DNA of 34,544 nucleotides, from NCBI GenBank assembly GCA_945869305.1, contig CAMBOH010000011.1, forward strand, positions 1 to 34,544, written 5' to 3'. Position 1 is the first letter of the stretch. Each line of letters opens with the position of its first letter. Shown piece by piece: positions 8,306 to 15,823 of the stretch. This DNA is from an uncultured bacterium (lineage in GTDB: Bacteria; Bacteroidota; Bacteroidia; Bacteroidales; Bacteroidaceae). The notes under the pieces are model-generated. The model was given only the letters and a program-made list of their open reading frames with translations, was not told where the DNA came from and searched no databases. A program made the translations under genes and the position numbers.

Positions 8306-10291
8306 CTATTCCTTGATGAAGCCCCTGCGGTAGGCGACCAGCAGCTTTTCGAGGTCAGCAATCTGCTCGCGGAGTTCTGCCCCCTTGTCGGTGTCGTTCA
8401 CCATGGCGCGGTGTCCCATCATCTCGACAATCTGCGTAGTCGACTGGATGTCCGTTCCGTTCAGGATGGCCTCTTCGGTTGAGGTGAACGGTGCGTGCTG
8501 TACCAGTTGGAAACCGCGTGAGTGGTAGACCAGGGTGTAGCCGGCGATGCCTGTAGTGTCGTGGTAGGCCTTGGCAAATCCGCCGTCGATGACCATGAGC
8601 CGTCCTTCGGCCTTGATGGGTTTTTCGCCCTTGCTGGCGCGTACGGGCACGTGGCCGTTGATGATGTGGCGGTGCTTGCCCTTCACGCCAAAGGCATTCA
8701 TGAGCGAGTCACACACCTCGGCATTGTCGCGCAGGCGGTAATACCAGCCCTTCTCCTCCCGGTGTGTAGCCTTGTCCTCCACAAAGTAGCGTTCGAAGGT
8801 GGCCATCTTCGACTTGTCGAACAGCGGCGAGTCGGGGCCGCACCACAGATACCAGAAGTAGTCGCGCGCCCGTTCGCGCAGGGCTGCGTCAGCCCCTTCG
8901 TCGAAGGTGAGGCGCACCAGTTGTTCGGTGCGTTCGAGCAGGTCGCGTCCTTTCACCTCTAAGCCTTCTACGACGACAGACTTCAGCGTGCCGTCCTCGT
9001 TCATCGGGACAGAGGCATGGAACAGCAGGTTGGAGTTGAATATGCCATACATGGAACCGTGCAGCAGGAGCTGGGCCACATGGGCCTGCAGGCGGTCCGA
9101 CACCATGAACGAGTGCTTGATGCGTTCCATCAGTTCGGCCTCCTCCTCAGTCAGGTCGTATGGGCGGCCGGGTAGCAGTGTGGGCAGGTAGTTGTCCTTC
9201 ATCTGGTGTACCTGGCCGTCCACCAGGCAGGTGCCGGCTTCCAGGTCAATGCCAGCCAGCAGAGCGCGTTTCTGCATGTTCCACTCAGGGTGTGCGGCAT
9301 ACAGCTTCCCTTCGAGCTTGAACTGGATGATGCTGATGGCTTTGTGCATCTGGGCAATCAGCCGGCAGGTCTTCTCGTTGGGCCGGCGGTTCGGGTCTTC
9401 TATCTTGGGGTAGAACAGTGTGCAGGGGTCATCGGCATAGGTTTCCATGGCAAAGGTGGCCAGGGGCACCATGTTGATGCCGTAGCCCTCTTCGAGCGTT
9501 TGGGTGTTGGCATAGCGGAATGACAGCCGCAGCACGCTGGCAATGCAGGCCGTGTTGCCGGCCGCAGCCCCCATCCAGAGCACATCGTGGTTGCCCCACT
9601 GTATGTCCCAGTGGTGGTAGGAGCTGAGCGTGTCCATAATGAGGTGCGCTCCAGGGCCGCGGTCGAAGATGTCGCCCAATATGTGCAGCTGGTCGATCGA
9701 CAGCCGCTGGATGAGCTCACACAGGGCCACGATGAAGCCCGCAGCGCGTCCCGTGCCGATGATGGTTTGGATGATGACCCCAACATATGCCTGCTTGTTG
9801 CGGTCGTCAGTGCTTTCGTGCAGCAGTTCCTCGATGATGTAGGCAAATTCGCGGGGCAGGCTCTTGCGCACTTTCGAGCGGGTGTATTTCGACGACACAC
9901 TGCGACACACGGCAATGAGCTGGTTGAGCGTGGTCTGGTAGTAGTCCGACAGGTTGGTGTCTTGCTGCTTCACCAGTTCCAACTTCTGCTTCGGATAGTA
10001 GATCAGCGTACACAGGTCGCGTATCTCCTTTTCGCGCAGCGTGTTGCCGAATATCTCCTGAACCTTTCGTTTGATGTTGCCCGACGCGTTGTGCAGCACG
10101 TGTTCGAAAGCCTCATGTTCGCCATGCAGGTCGGCCAGAAAGTGTTCGGTCGGTTTGGGCAGGTGCAGGATGGCTTCGAGATTGATGATTTCGGTGGTCA
10201 CTTGCGAAATCGTGGGGAAGTCGCGGGACAGCAGTTTCAAGTATCGCAGGTCGGCGCGGATGTTGCCGGCTGAGAAATCGTTTTTTGGCAT
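8306..10291 (-). CDS. fbp: Fructose-1,6-bisphosphatase class III
   Basis: Hydrolyses fructose 1,6-bisphosphate to fructose 6-phosphate in gluconeogenesis. The 661-residue length and the metallophosphoesterase-like motifs mark the class III (Firmicutes/Bacteroidetes) type, unrelated to the E. coli class I enzyme. Visible metal-site motifs are DLHGEHE (54-60), GDIFDRG (206-212) and GNHD (233-236). A later stretch reads INGHVPV, followed by MVIDGGFAKAYHDTTGIAGY with a conserved His and Asp/Gly. Start MPKNDFSAGNIRADLRYLK aligns with the normal beginning of the family. A TACATTTG promoter element lies about 210 bp upstream. Its neighbour sdaA supplies pyruvate, which PpdK can turn to PEP, consistent with growth on amino acids or organic acids (inference). 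Confidence 0.97.
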   Translation of the reverse strand: MPKNDFSAGNIRADLRYLKLLSRDFPTISQVTTEIINLEAILHLPKPTEHFLADLHGEHEAFEHVLHNASGNIKRKVQEIFGNTLREKEIRDLCTLIYYPKQKLELVKQQDTNLSDYYQTTLNQLIAVCRSVSSKYTRSKVRKSLPREFAYIIEELLHESTDDRNKQAYVGVIIQTIIGTGRAAGFIVALCELIQRLSIDQLHILGDIFDRGPGAHLIMDTLSSYHHWDIQWGNHDVLWMGAAAGNTACIASVLRLSFRYANTQTLEEGYGINMVPLATFAMETYADDPCTLFYPKIEDPNRRPNEKTCRLIAQMHKAISIIQFKLEGKLYAAHPEWNMQKRALLAGIDLEAGTCLVDGQVHQMKDNYLPTLLPGRPYDLTEEEAELMERIKHSFMVSDRLQAHVAQLLLHGSMYGIFNSNLLFHASVPMNEDGTLKSVVVEGLEVKGRDLLERTEQLVRLTFDEGADAALRERARDYFWYLWCGPDSPLFDKSKMATFERYFVEDKATHREEKGWYYRLRDNAEVCDSLMNAFGVKGKHRHIINGHVPVRASKGEKPIKAEGRLMVIDGGFAKAYHDTTGIAGYTLVYHSRGFQLVQHAPFTSTEEAILNGTDIQSTTQIVEMMGHRAMVNDTDKGAELREQIADLEKLLVAYRRGFIKE

Positions 10292-10500
10292 AGATGTGTC
10301 GGCTTGATGATGGTTAAGGTGGAGAGTATGAGAGGCTTAGGGGGGGCTGCCAATCGGGCTTTATGGCAATGGACCACGAAGTAACTCACTTGTTCCGGCC
10401 GTCTGCTGTCTTTAGAGCGGCCTCTAAAGGTCCAGTGTCAGCCTGGTCTGAATGACAGGCCACTCCTTGGGCTTGACAACTCGTCAACTCTTATTCGCAG

Positions 10501-10508
10501 CAAATGTA
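10501..10508 (-). promoter_or_regulatory. Predicted -7 element of the fbp promoter
   Basis: Minus-strand TACATTTG matches TAnnTTTG. It would give a leader of about 200 nt before fbp. The -33 region is weak (TGTG rather than TTG at about 20 nt). Confidence 0.4.
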
Positions 10509-10700
10509 TACAAAATCCGTGAGCTGCCGCACAGAGGGGAAAAAAATCCTCGAAAATCAGGTACGTACAGACATTGGCGTGACACATGCCAAGTGCAGCG
10601 CAAGGCGGGAAAAGGTGTGCTTGGAGAGGCTTTCGGGGGGGGGTAAAATAGTGTTTTTTGAGAAATTGTTGTGCTTTCTTGTCGCTTTCAGGCAAAAACC

Positions 10701-10731
10701 TTGCATGTTTTTATGCTTATCGTTACTTTTG
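10701..10731 (+). promoter_or_regulatory. Predicted promoter of the wbuC-capD pair
   Basis: TTGC (10701-10704), a 19-nt spacer and TACTTTTG (10724-10731) give a good match to the Bacteroidetes -33/-7 consensus. The resulting leader is about 135 nt and contains CTCTCC and GGAGAG stretches that could pair around an AT-rich TATATATATA tract. Confidence 0.6.
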
Positions 10732-10872
10732 CACGGTAATAATGAACAGGCAGTGGCCAATCAGGAAGAGATGCTCTCCGACAACCCGGTTATATATATA
10801 AAAAAGGTGTAACCTCTTCTGTGGAGAGTCTTTAGTAGATAAAGCCAGCTATACTGCCAAGAAGTAGTGAAA

Positions 10873-11289
10873 ATGGAACTTGAACAATCGTTGTTTACTG
10901 ATATGCTGACAACAGCAGCTCAGGTAGAGCGGCTGAGGACAGCTAAAGACCTGCGTACCTCAGCATCTGACACCAGCCAGCGCATGCTGAACGCCTTGCA
11001 GCCTGGCACCATCGTACCGATTCACAGGCATAGGCAGAGCAGTGAAACCGTGCTGTGTCTGAAGGGGTGCATAGAGGAAATACTGTACGAGGAACGGTTG
11101 GAACATGGAAGGAAGGAACTGAAGGAGGTGAGAAGAATCAGGCTCACAGCCGCGGGCGAGACCGTGGGATGCCAGGTTCCCCAGGGTGTGTGGCACACGG
11201 TAAACGTGTTGCAGCCAACCGTGATATTCGAGGCTAAGGATGGCCCTTATGCACCGGCTGACAGTCAGGACATATGGTCTCTCTCCTAA
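10873..11289 (+). CDS. WbuC-family cupin protein
   Basis: A 138-residue small cupin-fold protein of the WbuC type found in polysaccharide (O-antigen or capsule) gene sets; its biochemical activity is not settled. After a helical N-terminus, RMLNALQPGTIVPIHRHRQSSETVLCLKG (about residues 36-64) gives the first cupin motif with two His residues as metal ligands, and the second motif is around VPQGVWHTVNVLQP. Start ATG at 10873 is used; an in-frame GTG two codons earlier (10867) is possible. The next gene on the same strand, 125 bp away, is a CapD/FlaA1-like sugar dehydratase, which supports a role in cell-surface glycan synthesis. Family assignment is good, function is inferred. Confidence 0.85.
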   Translation: MELEQSLFTDMLTTAAQVERLRTAKDLRTSASDTSQRMLNALQPGTIVPIHRHRQSSETVLCLKGCIEEILYEERLEHGRKELKEVRRIRLTAAGETVGCQVPQGVWHTVNVLQPTVIFEAKDGPYAPADSQDIWSLS

Positions 11290-11414
11290 GATTCTCCCGC
11301 TGCTTGGAGGCTTGAAGCCGACTCAGTCCGGTAGTCCGGACATGGGCCTTCGGCACTCAATTCCATTTTATTGCAACTCTAAAACCCTTCAACCCTATCC
11401 AATCTTTAAGGCTG

Positions 11415-13340
11415 ATGAAACTCTTTGGAAAGCTTTTCAACTGGTATTTTGGGAAACGCGCATTGCCCTATTGGTGCATCGTGTTGTTTGACCTGTTAGT
11501 ATGTTTTGTGGGTGGACTGTTTATCCTATGGCTGCGCCACCCCATAATGGATTTTGTCGAATATTGGCCCCAGCTGCTACGCACCTATACAGTGTATGCT
11601 TTTGTCAATCTGATAGGCTTCAAGGTTTTCCACACCTATTCGGGCGTGTTGCGCTATTCCCAGTTCACCGACCTGCTGCGTGTGATGTATGCCGGAGTCC
11701 TTTCGTTTGTACTGGCCTATTGTTTCAACTGGCTGGTGATAGATTTTGAGACCACCAGTCTGTTTTATGCCATGACGGGGCGCATGCTGTTCTTCGTCTA
11801 TTTGGGCACTACGACTTTTCTCTGCGGCTCGCGCGTGGTAGTGCGCCTCATTTTTGAGAATGTGCTGATAGCGCAGACCGCCCAGAGCGCACTGGTGTAT
11901 GGTACCCAAGCGGGAGCTGTTTCGCTGACCAACGAAGCCCGTAACACCAAGCCCGTGAGGTTCCTCATCCGTGGCTACGTGGGCGATGGCCGGCAGCGCA
12001 GCAGTGCACGCTTGATGGGCAACCGCATCTATTCCGTTCAGGAGGACCTGCGTTCGGTTATCCGTGAGAAGAACATCAAGGCATTTCTGGTCAGCCCCTT
12101 GCAGCACAAGGCATTCCTGAACAACCGCGAGCTGCAGGACTTGCTGATTGGCGAAGGCGTGAAGATATTCATTGCCCAGAATGCAGCGCAGTGGAACAAG
12201 CATTCGCATGAGAAGGTCGCCATGCGTGAGGTGAAGATTGAGGACCTGCTGCAACGCGATGAAATACAGGTCGACATGAAGAGCGTGGCGGCCCTGCTGA
12301 CCGACAGAAAGGTGCTCATCACAGGTTCGGCCGGCAGTATCGGCTCGGAGCTGGTAAGGCAGATAGCCGGCTTTAAGCCCTCGGAGCTGATGTTGGTCGA
12401 CCAGGCCGAAACGCCGCAACACGACATCCGCCTGATGATTCAGAGGGAATTTCCCGACCAGAAAGCCCACGTGGTGGTGACAAGCATTTGTCGCGAAAAC
12501 CACATGGAACACCTGTTCCGTAGCTTCAAGCCCGACTACGTGTTCCACGCCGCTGCCTACAAGCACGTGCCCATGATGGAGGACAATCCCAGTGAGAGTG
12601 TGCAGAACAACGTGTGGGGTACCAAGGTAATCGCCGACCTCAGTGTGAAGTACGGAGTGAAGAAGTTTGTGATGGTCTCGACCGACAAGGCGGTGAATCC
12701 CACCAATGTCATGGGTTGCTCGAAGCGCATCTGTGAAATCTACGTGCAGAGTCTCGACAAGGCCATCAAGGAAGGAAAGATAAAGGGCGAGACGCAGTTC
12801 GTGACCACGCGCTTCGGCAATGTGTTGGGCTCTAACGGCTCAGTCATCCCCCTGTTCCGCAAGCAGCTTGCCGAAGGCGGTCCGCTCACAGTCACTCACC
12901 CCGACATCATCCGCTTTTTCATGCTCATTCCCGAAGCCTGCAAACTGGTGCTCGAAGCCGGAACGCACGGCAAGGGCGGTGAAATCTTCGTGTTCGACAT
13001 GGGCGACCCTGTGCGCATAGCCGACCTGGCCAAGCGCATGATCCAGCTGAGCGGTGTGCCGGGAGTGACCATTAAGTATACCGGCTTGCGCGAGGGCGAA
13101 AAGCTCTATGAAGAGGTGCTGAGCGCAAATGAGAACACCCTGCCTTCATTCCACGAGAAGATACGCATAGCCCAGGTGCGCAGCTACGAGTATGAGGATG
13201 CCGACCGCGACCTGAAGGAACTGAACGCCATCGCCCTGCGTTTCGACGACATGGCTACCGTGCGCAAGATGAAGGACATCGTGCCCGAGTACGTCAGCAA
13301 GCATTCGCGCTACGAAGTGCTCGACAAAGGCCGTTCCTGA
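11415..13340 (+). CDS. Membrane-bound nucleotide-sugar 4,6-dehydratase, CapD/FlaA1/PglF-like
   Basis: A 641-residue polysaccharide biosynthesis protein expected to convert a UDP-N-acetyl sugar to its 4-keto-6-deoxy form at the inner membrane. Four transmembrane segments fill about residues 19-143, followed by a Rossmann-like linker domain (about 155-260). The SDR catalytic domain follows, with the nucleotide-binding motif ITGSAGSIGSELV (glycines at about 304-310), AAAYKHVPMMEDNP (379-392) and STDKAVNPTNVMGCSKR. In this last motif Met433-x3-Lys437 stands where classical SDRs have Tyr-x3-Lys, as known for the PglF/FlaA1 group. Length is normal. It probably shares the promoter upstream of wbuC. 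The only other sugar-nucleotide gene in the window is rfbD, so this pair is not inside a large capsule locus here. Confidence 0.92.
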   Translation: MKLFGKLFNWYFGKRALPYWCIVLFDLLVCFVGGLFILWLRHPIMDFVEYWPQLLRTYTVYAFVNLIGFKVFHTYSGVLRYSQFTDLLRVMYAGVLSFVLAYCFNWLVIDFETTSLFYAMTGRMLFFVYLGTTTFLCGSRVVVRLIFENVLIAQTAQSALVYGTQAGAVSLTNEARNTKPVRFLIRGYVGDGRQRSSARLMGNRIYSVQEDLRSVIREKNIKAFLVSPLQHKAFLNNRELQDLLIGEGVKIFIAQNAAQWNKHSHEKVAMREVKIEDLLQRDEIQVDMKSVAALLTDRKVLITGSAGSIGSELVRQIAGFKPSELMLVDQAETPQHDIRLMIQREFPDQKAHVVVTSICRENHMEHLFRSFKPDYVFHAAAYKHVPMMEDNPSESVQNNVWGTKVIADLSVKYGVKKFVMVSTDKAVNPTNVMGCSKRICEIYVQSLDKAIKEGKIKGETQFVTTRFGNVLGSNGSVIPLFRKQLAEGGPLTVTHPDIIRFFMLIPEACKLVLEAGTHGKGGEIFVFDMGDPVRIADLAKRMIQLSGVPGVTIKYTGLREGEKLYEEVLSANENTLPSFHEKIRIAQVRSYEYEDADRDLKELNAIALRFDDMATVRKMKDIVPEYVSKHSRYEVLDKGRS

Positions 13341-13442
13341 TGGGCCTTCTTGAAGAGCCGGACACACACATCTATACATCGTAGGGTACGCGGCGGCCGT
13401 CTTGTAGACGACAGCAGCACACATACAACCCCTGTCCCAAAA

Positions 13443-13508
13443 GGCTACAACTACTTGTGCGTCAACCGCAGAAGGCTCACAGACTATGGAATGTCAAACT
13501 TGGGATAA
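13443..13508 (+). pseudogene. Possible transposase remnant
   Basis: The frame reads GYNYLCVNRRRLTDYGMSNL before a TAA stop. This resembles the GYxYLCVSRxxLxDY stretch I associate with the catalytic core of some IS4/IS1634-type DDE transposases. It is only about 21 codons of resemblance, no other transposase motif and no inverted ends are visible, and the similarity is from memory. It could be chance. Confidence 0.22.
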
Positions 13509-13515
13509 AATCCCT

Positions 13516-13557
13516 CCCCGAAGTCTTGTAAAATAGGACTTCGGGGTTTATTTTTCT
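13516..13557 (+). terminator. Intrinsic terminator of the wbuC-capD transcript
   Basis: CCCCGAAGTC (13516-13525) pairs perfectly with GACTTCGGGG (13537-13546), and TTTATTTTTCT follows. It lies 176 bp after the capD-like stop and isolates the rpn pair from read-through. Confidence 0.88.
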
Positions 13558-13757
13558 AATGTAAGCCCCTCTAATCGAAAAGACTTGGTTAAGGCGGTGC
13601 TTTTTGCATCTCCTTTGCAAGGAAAACATTCCAAGTTATTTCGGGATTTCTATTTGATAATACATCTGTATAAAGTAACTGATAAATCTTAGTCTGCAAA
13701 ATTCCCGATGATTTGTTTGCTGATTTCATATGAAAGCTTTTTTTTTGCAGTAAAAGT

Positions 13758-14618
13758 ATGTTCAGTGGTATGAATGGAATAGATGAAAGGTACATCAGCC
13801 TGCTCACCGACTTCGGTTTCAAGCGCATATTCGGCACAGCCCCCAACAAGGACTTGCTGATTAATTTCCTTAACAGCCTCTTCGACGGAAGGAAGGTTAT
13901 CAAAGACTTGAAATACAGCAACCCGGAGCACGTTGGCGACATATACACCGAGCGCAAGGCCATCTTCGATGTCTATTGCGAGAGCGTGGACGGCGAGAAG
14001 TTCATCGTCGAGATGCAGAACGCCTCTCAGAAATTCTTCAAGGACAGGTCGGTCTATTATTCCACCTTCCCCATCCGCGAGCAAGCGCCCAAAGGCGACA
14101 CATGGGACTATCAGTTGAACTCGGTCTATACCGTTGCCCTGCTGAATTTCGACATGAAGGACGAGACGGCTTTTGACAAGGATGAAATCAGTCATCATGT
14201 GCAGCTCTGCGACACCGTCACGAAGCGTGTTTTCTATGACAAGCTCGAGTTTATCTATGTAGAGGTGGCAAAGTTCAACAAGACAGACAGCGAACTGGTC
14301 ACCCTCTACGACAAGTGGCTGTATGCACTGAAGAACCTCTCCACACTTACCGAGCGTCCTGCCGCCCTGCGCGACAAGATATTCGACCGTCTTTTCCAGG
14401 TTGCGGAGATAGCGAAGTTCACCCCCGTCGAACTGAAAGAATACGAGGACAGTCTCAAGACCTATCGTGACCTTAAGAACTCGCTTGACACGGCGGAGGA
14501 GAAGGGTCGTGCGAAGGAGAAAATTGCCATCGCACAAAAGATGAGGTCCAAAGGCTTTTCTGCTGTTGAGATATCAGAAATGACAGGCTTGTCGGAAGAG
14601 GAAATCAAGGCATTGTAA
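13758..14618 (+). CDS. Rpn-family PD-(D/E)XK nuclease / putative transposase, copy 1
   Basis: A 286-residue member of the Rpn (recombination-promoting nuclease) group, annotated in many genomes as PD-(D/E)XK nuclease family transposase. The N-terminal LLTDFGFKRIFG (15-26) is the usual family opening. Asp71 in AIFDVYCESV and Glu85-Met-Gln87 in KFIVEMQ form the D...ExQ version of the nuclease active site. A charged helix (about 225-250) and a short C-terminal helix-turn-helix-like segment ending TGLSEEEIKAL follow. Start 13758 is the first ATG; ATG 13770 corresponds to the start of copy 2. The second copy follows 29 bp after the stop. Residues 253-275 are unlike copy 2, whereas the rest is nearly identical. 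The transposase label does not imply inverted ends; none are seen. Confidence 0.9.
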   Translation: MFSGMNGIDERYISLLTDFGFKRIFGTAPNKDLLINFLNSLFDGRKVIKDLKYSNPEHVGDIYTERKAIFDVYCESVDGEKFIVEMQNASQKFFKDRSVYYSTFPIREQAPKGDTWDYQLNSVYTVALLNFDMKDETAFDKDEISHHVQLCDTVTKRVFYDKLEFIYVEVAKFNKTDSELVTLYDKWLYALKNLSTLTERPAALRDKIFDRLFQVAEIAKFTPVELKEYEDSLKTYRDLKNSLDTAEEKGRAKEKIAIAQKMRSKGFSAVEISEMTGLSEEEIKAL

Positions 14619-14620
14619 AT
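13761..14620 (+). repeat. Tandem duplication, unit 1
   Basis: An 860-bp unit from TTCAGTGGTATG to CATTGTAAAT is repeated at 14639-15498, exactly 878 bp later and without length change. The unit is essentially one rpn gene, with a junction of only 18 bp between units. Confidence 0.92.
14514..14582 (+). other. Divergent 69-bp cassette in rpn copy 1
   Basis: The 69 bp (23 codons, residues 253-275) match the equivalent block of copy 2 at only about half of positions by eye. They are bounded upstream by GAAGGGTCGTGCG and downstream by ACAGGCTTGTCGGAAGAGG, both identical in the two copies. The encoded segment contains KMRSKGFSAVEISEM and forms the first part of the C-terminal helix-turn-helix-like motif. 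Confidence 0.88.
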
Positions 14621-14647
14621 AATTGTGTGTACAAGTTATTCAGTGGT

Positions 14648-15496
14648 ATGAATGGAATAGATGAAAGGTACATCAGTCTGCTCACCGACTTCGGTTTCAA
14701 GCGCATATTCGGCACAGCCCCCAACAAGGATTTGCTGATCAATTTCCTTAACAGCCTCTTCGACGGAAGGAAGGTTATCAAGGACCTGAAATACAGCAAC
14801 TCGGAGCACGTTGGCGACATATACACCGAGCACAAGGCCATCTTCGACGTCTATTGCGAGAGCGTGGACGGCGAGAAGTTCATCGTCGAGATGCAGAACG
14901 CCTCTCAGAAATTCTTCAAGGACAGGTCGGTCTATTATTCCACCTTCCCCATCCGCGAGCAAGCGCCCAAAGGCGACACATGGGACTATCAGTTGAACTC
15001 GGTCTATACCGTTGCCCTGCTGAATTTCGACATGAAGGACGAGACGGCTTTTGACAAGGATGAAATCAGTCATCATGTGCAGCTCTGCGACACCGTCACG
15101 AAGCGTGTTTTCTATGACAAGCTCGAGTTTATCTATGTAGAGGTGGCAAAGTTCAACAAGACAGACAGCGAACTGGTCACCCTCTACGACAAGTGGCTGT
15201 ATGCACTGAAGAACCTCTCCACACTTACCGAGCGTCCTGCCGCCCTGCGCGACAAGATATTCGACCGTCTTTTCCAGGTTGCGGAGATAGCGAAGTTCAC
15301 CCCCGTCGAACTGAAAGAATACGAGGACAGTCTCAAGATCTTTCGTGACCTTAAGAACTCGCTTGACACGGCGGAGGAGAAGGGTCGTGCGGAAAAATCA
15401 ATTGAGATTGCATGTAACCTCAAGTCGATGGGCATGTCTATTTGCGACATCTCAAAAGCCACAGGCTTGTCGGAAGAGGAAATCAAGGCATTGTAA
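14648..15496 (+). CDS. Rpn-family PD-(D/E)XK nuclease / putative transposase, copy 2
   Basis: The second tandem copy has 282 residues from ATG 14648 (MNGIDERYISLLTDFGFK); an in-frame GTG at 14627 would add seven. The active-site residues (Asp, then Glu-Met-Gln in FIVEMQ) are intact, so it should be as catalytically competent as copy 1. In the shared part I see only P to S, R to H and TY to IF changes (copy 1 residues 56, 66, 235-236). The C-terminal block instead contains ACNLKSMGMSICDISKA before the common TGLSEEEIKAL end. Close spacing suggests cotranscription with copy 1. Whether the two act together as a heterodimer, compete or inhibit each other cannot be told from sequence. Known E. coli Rpn proteins are DNA endonucleases tied to recombination and phage defence. 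Confidence 0.9.
   Translation: MNGIDERYISLLTDFGFKRIFGTAPNKDLLINFLNSLFDGRKVIKDLKYSNSEHVGDIYTEHKAIFDVYCESVDGEKFIVEMQNASQKFFKDRSVYYSTFPIREQAPKGDTWDYQLNSVYTVALLNFDMKDETAFDKDEISHHVQLCDTVTKRVFYDKLEFIYVEVAKFNKTDSELVTLYDKWLYALKNLSTLTERPAALRDKIFDRLFQVAEIAKFTPVELKEYEDSLKIFRDLKNSLDTAEEKGRAEKSIEIACNLKSMGMSICDISKATGLSEEEIKAL
15392..15460 (+). other. Divergent 69-bp cassette in rpn copy 2
   Basis: This block is equivalent to 14514-14582 and has the same length, so the frame is preserved, but about half of the bases differ. It encodes a helix with the same G-(F/M)-S...IS pattern, so it is a related but distinct module rather than random sequence. Confidence 0.88.
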
Positions 15497-15823
15497 ATTT
15501 GTTGGTTTTCCTGTCATTATGAATGTAGGACAGGTGTCACTGTCCATATGAATAACCAGCAATCAGACCGCCCTTTCAATCTGGACATAAAAGGGATTTG
15601 ACTATTAGCAGGTATTCCCCCTGACAATAGGATTATTTTGCTTTAGCAAGATGAGCAATGATAAGCTTGTCATACATTGCCATGCCGGGAAAATGTCGGC
15701 AAAACCAATCGGTATCTGGAGGTTTCAAACGCAAAGAGCCTTCCGCAGGTGTCATTGTCTGACACCTGCGGAAGGCTCCTAAAAGGACGACAAGCGTTCA
15801 AGGCATGCCCCGTGCGGGCCGCA
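15497..15823. other. Convergent gene-free interval between rpn copy 2 and the C69 peptidase
   Basis: This interval contains a 19-bp perfect hairpin (15736-15778) near the peptidase stop. No terminator with a T-run is seen for the plus-strand rpn transcript; the same hairpin could serve it without a T-run. No credible gene was found. Confidence 0.55.
15729..15778 (-). terminator. Long perfect hairpin downstream of the C69 peptidase gene
   Basis: GAGCCTTCCGCAGGTGTCA (15736-15754) is perfectly complementary to 15760-15778 around a 5-nt loop. On the minus strand it lies 46 nt after the peptidase stop and is followed by TTTGCGTTTG, a poor but T-rich tail. It may act on both converging transcripts. 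Confidence 0.6.

Larger units (their letters stand above)
10292..10872. other. Divergent gene-free interval between fbp and wbuC
   Basis: This is a divergent promoter region: a minus-strand -7 element for fbp at 10501 and a plus-strand promoter for wbuC at 10701-10731. It also holds a small TTTAGAG/CTCTAAA inverted repeat near 10410-10430 and a G-run at about 10634. A plus-strand frame at 10504-10812 has no recognised features and overlaps the promoter, so it is not called. Confidence 0.55.
13341..13757. other. Interval between capD-like gene and rpn pair, AT-rich in its second half
   Basis: The first part contains a reading frame whose end resembles a transposase fragment (13443-13508), then a strong plus-strand terminator (13516-13557). 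The following 200 bp before the first rpn gene are visibly richer in A and T than the flanking genes and end in a run of nine T residues. No clear TAnnTTTG element was found ahead of the first rpn gene. Confidence 0.5.
14639..15498 (+). repeat. Tandem duplication, unit 2
   Basis: Second 860-bp unit, offset 878 bp from unit 1. Differences from unit 1 cluster in the first 210 bp (several single-base changes), at one spot near 15339 and in the 69-bp cassette. About 480 bp in between appear identical. Confidence 0.92.

Noticed and set aside
7000-10793. Shared 13-mer ACAACCCGGTTAT at 7000 and 10781
   Set aside because: Several 13-base matches are expected by chance in a 34-kb window, and the surrounding sequences do not match.
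10504-10812. 102-codon plus-strand frame between fbp and wbuC
   Set aside because: It overlaps the wbuC promoter and TATATA leader, has no family features and has a homopolymer-rich middle.
13758-15498. Insertion sequence carrying two transposases
   Set aside because: The proteins are Rpn-type nucleases labelled transposase by family name; no terminal inverted repeats or target duplications were seen around the pair.
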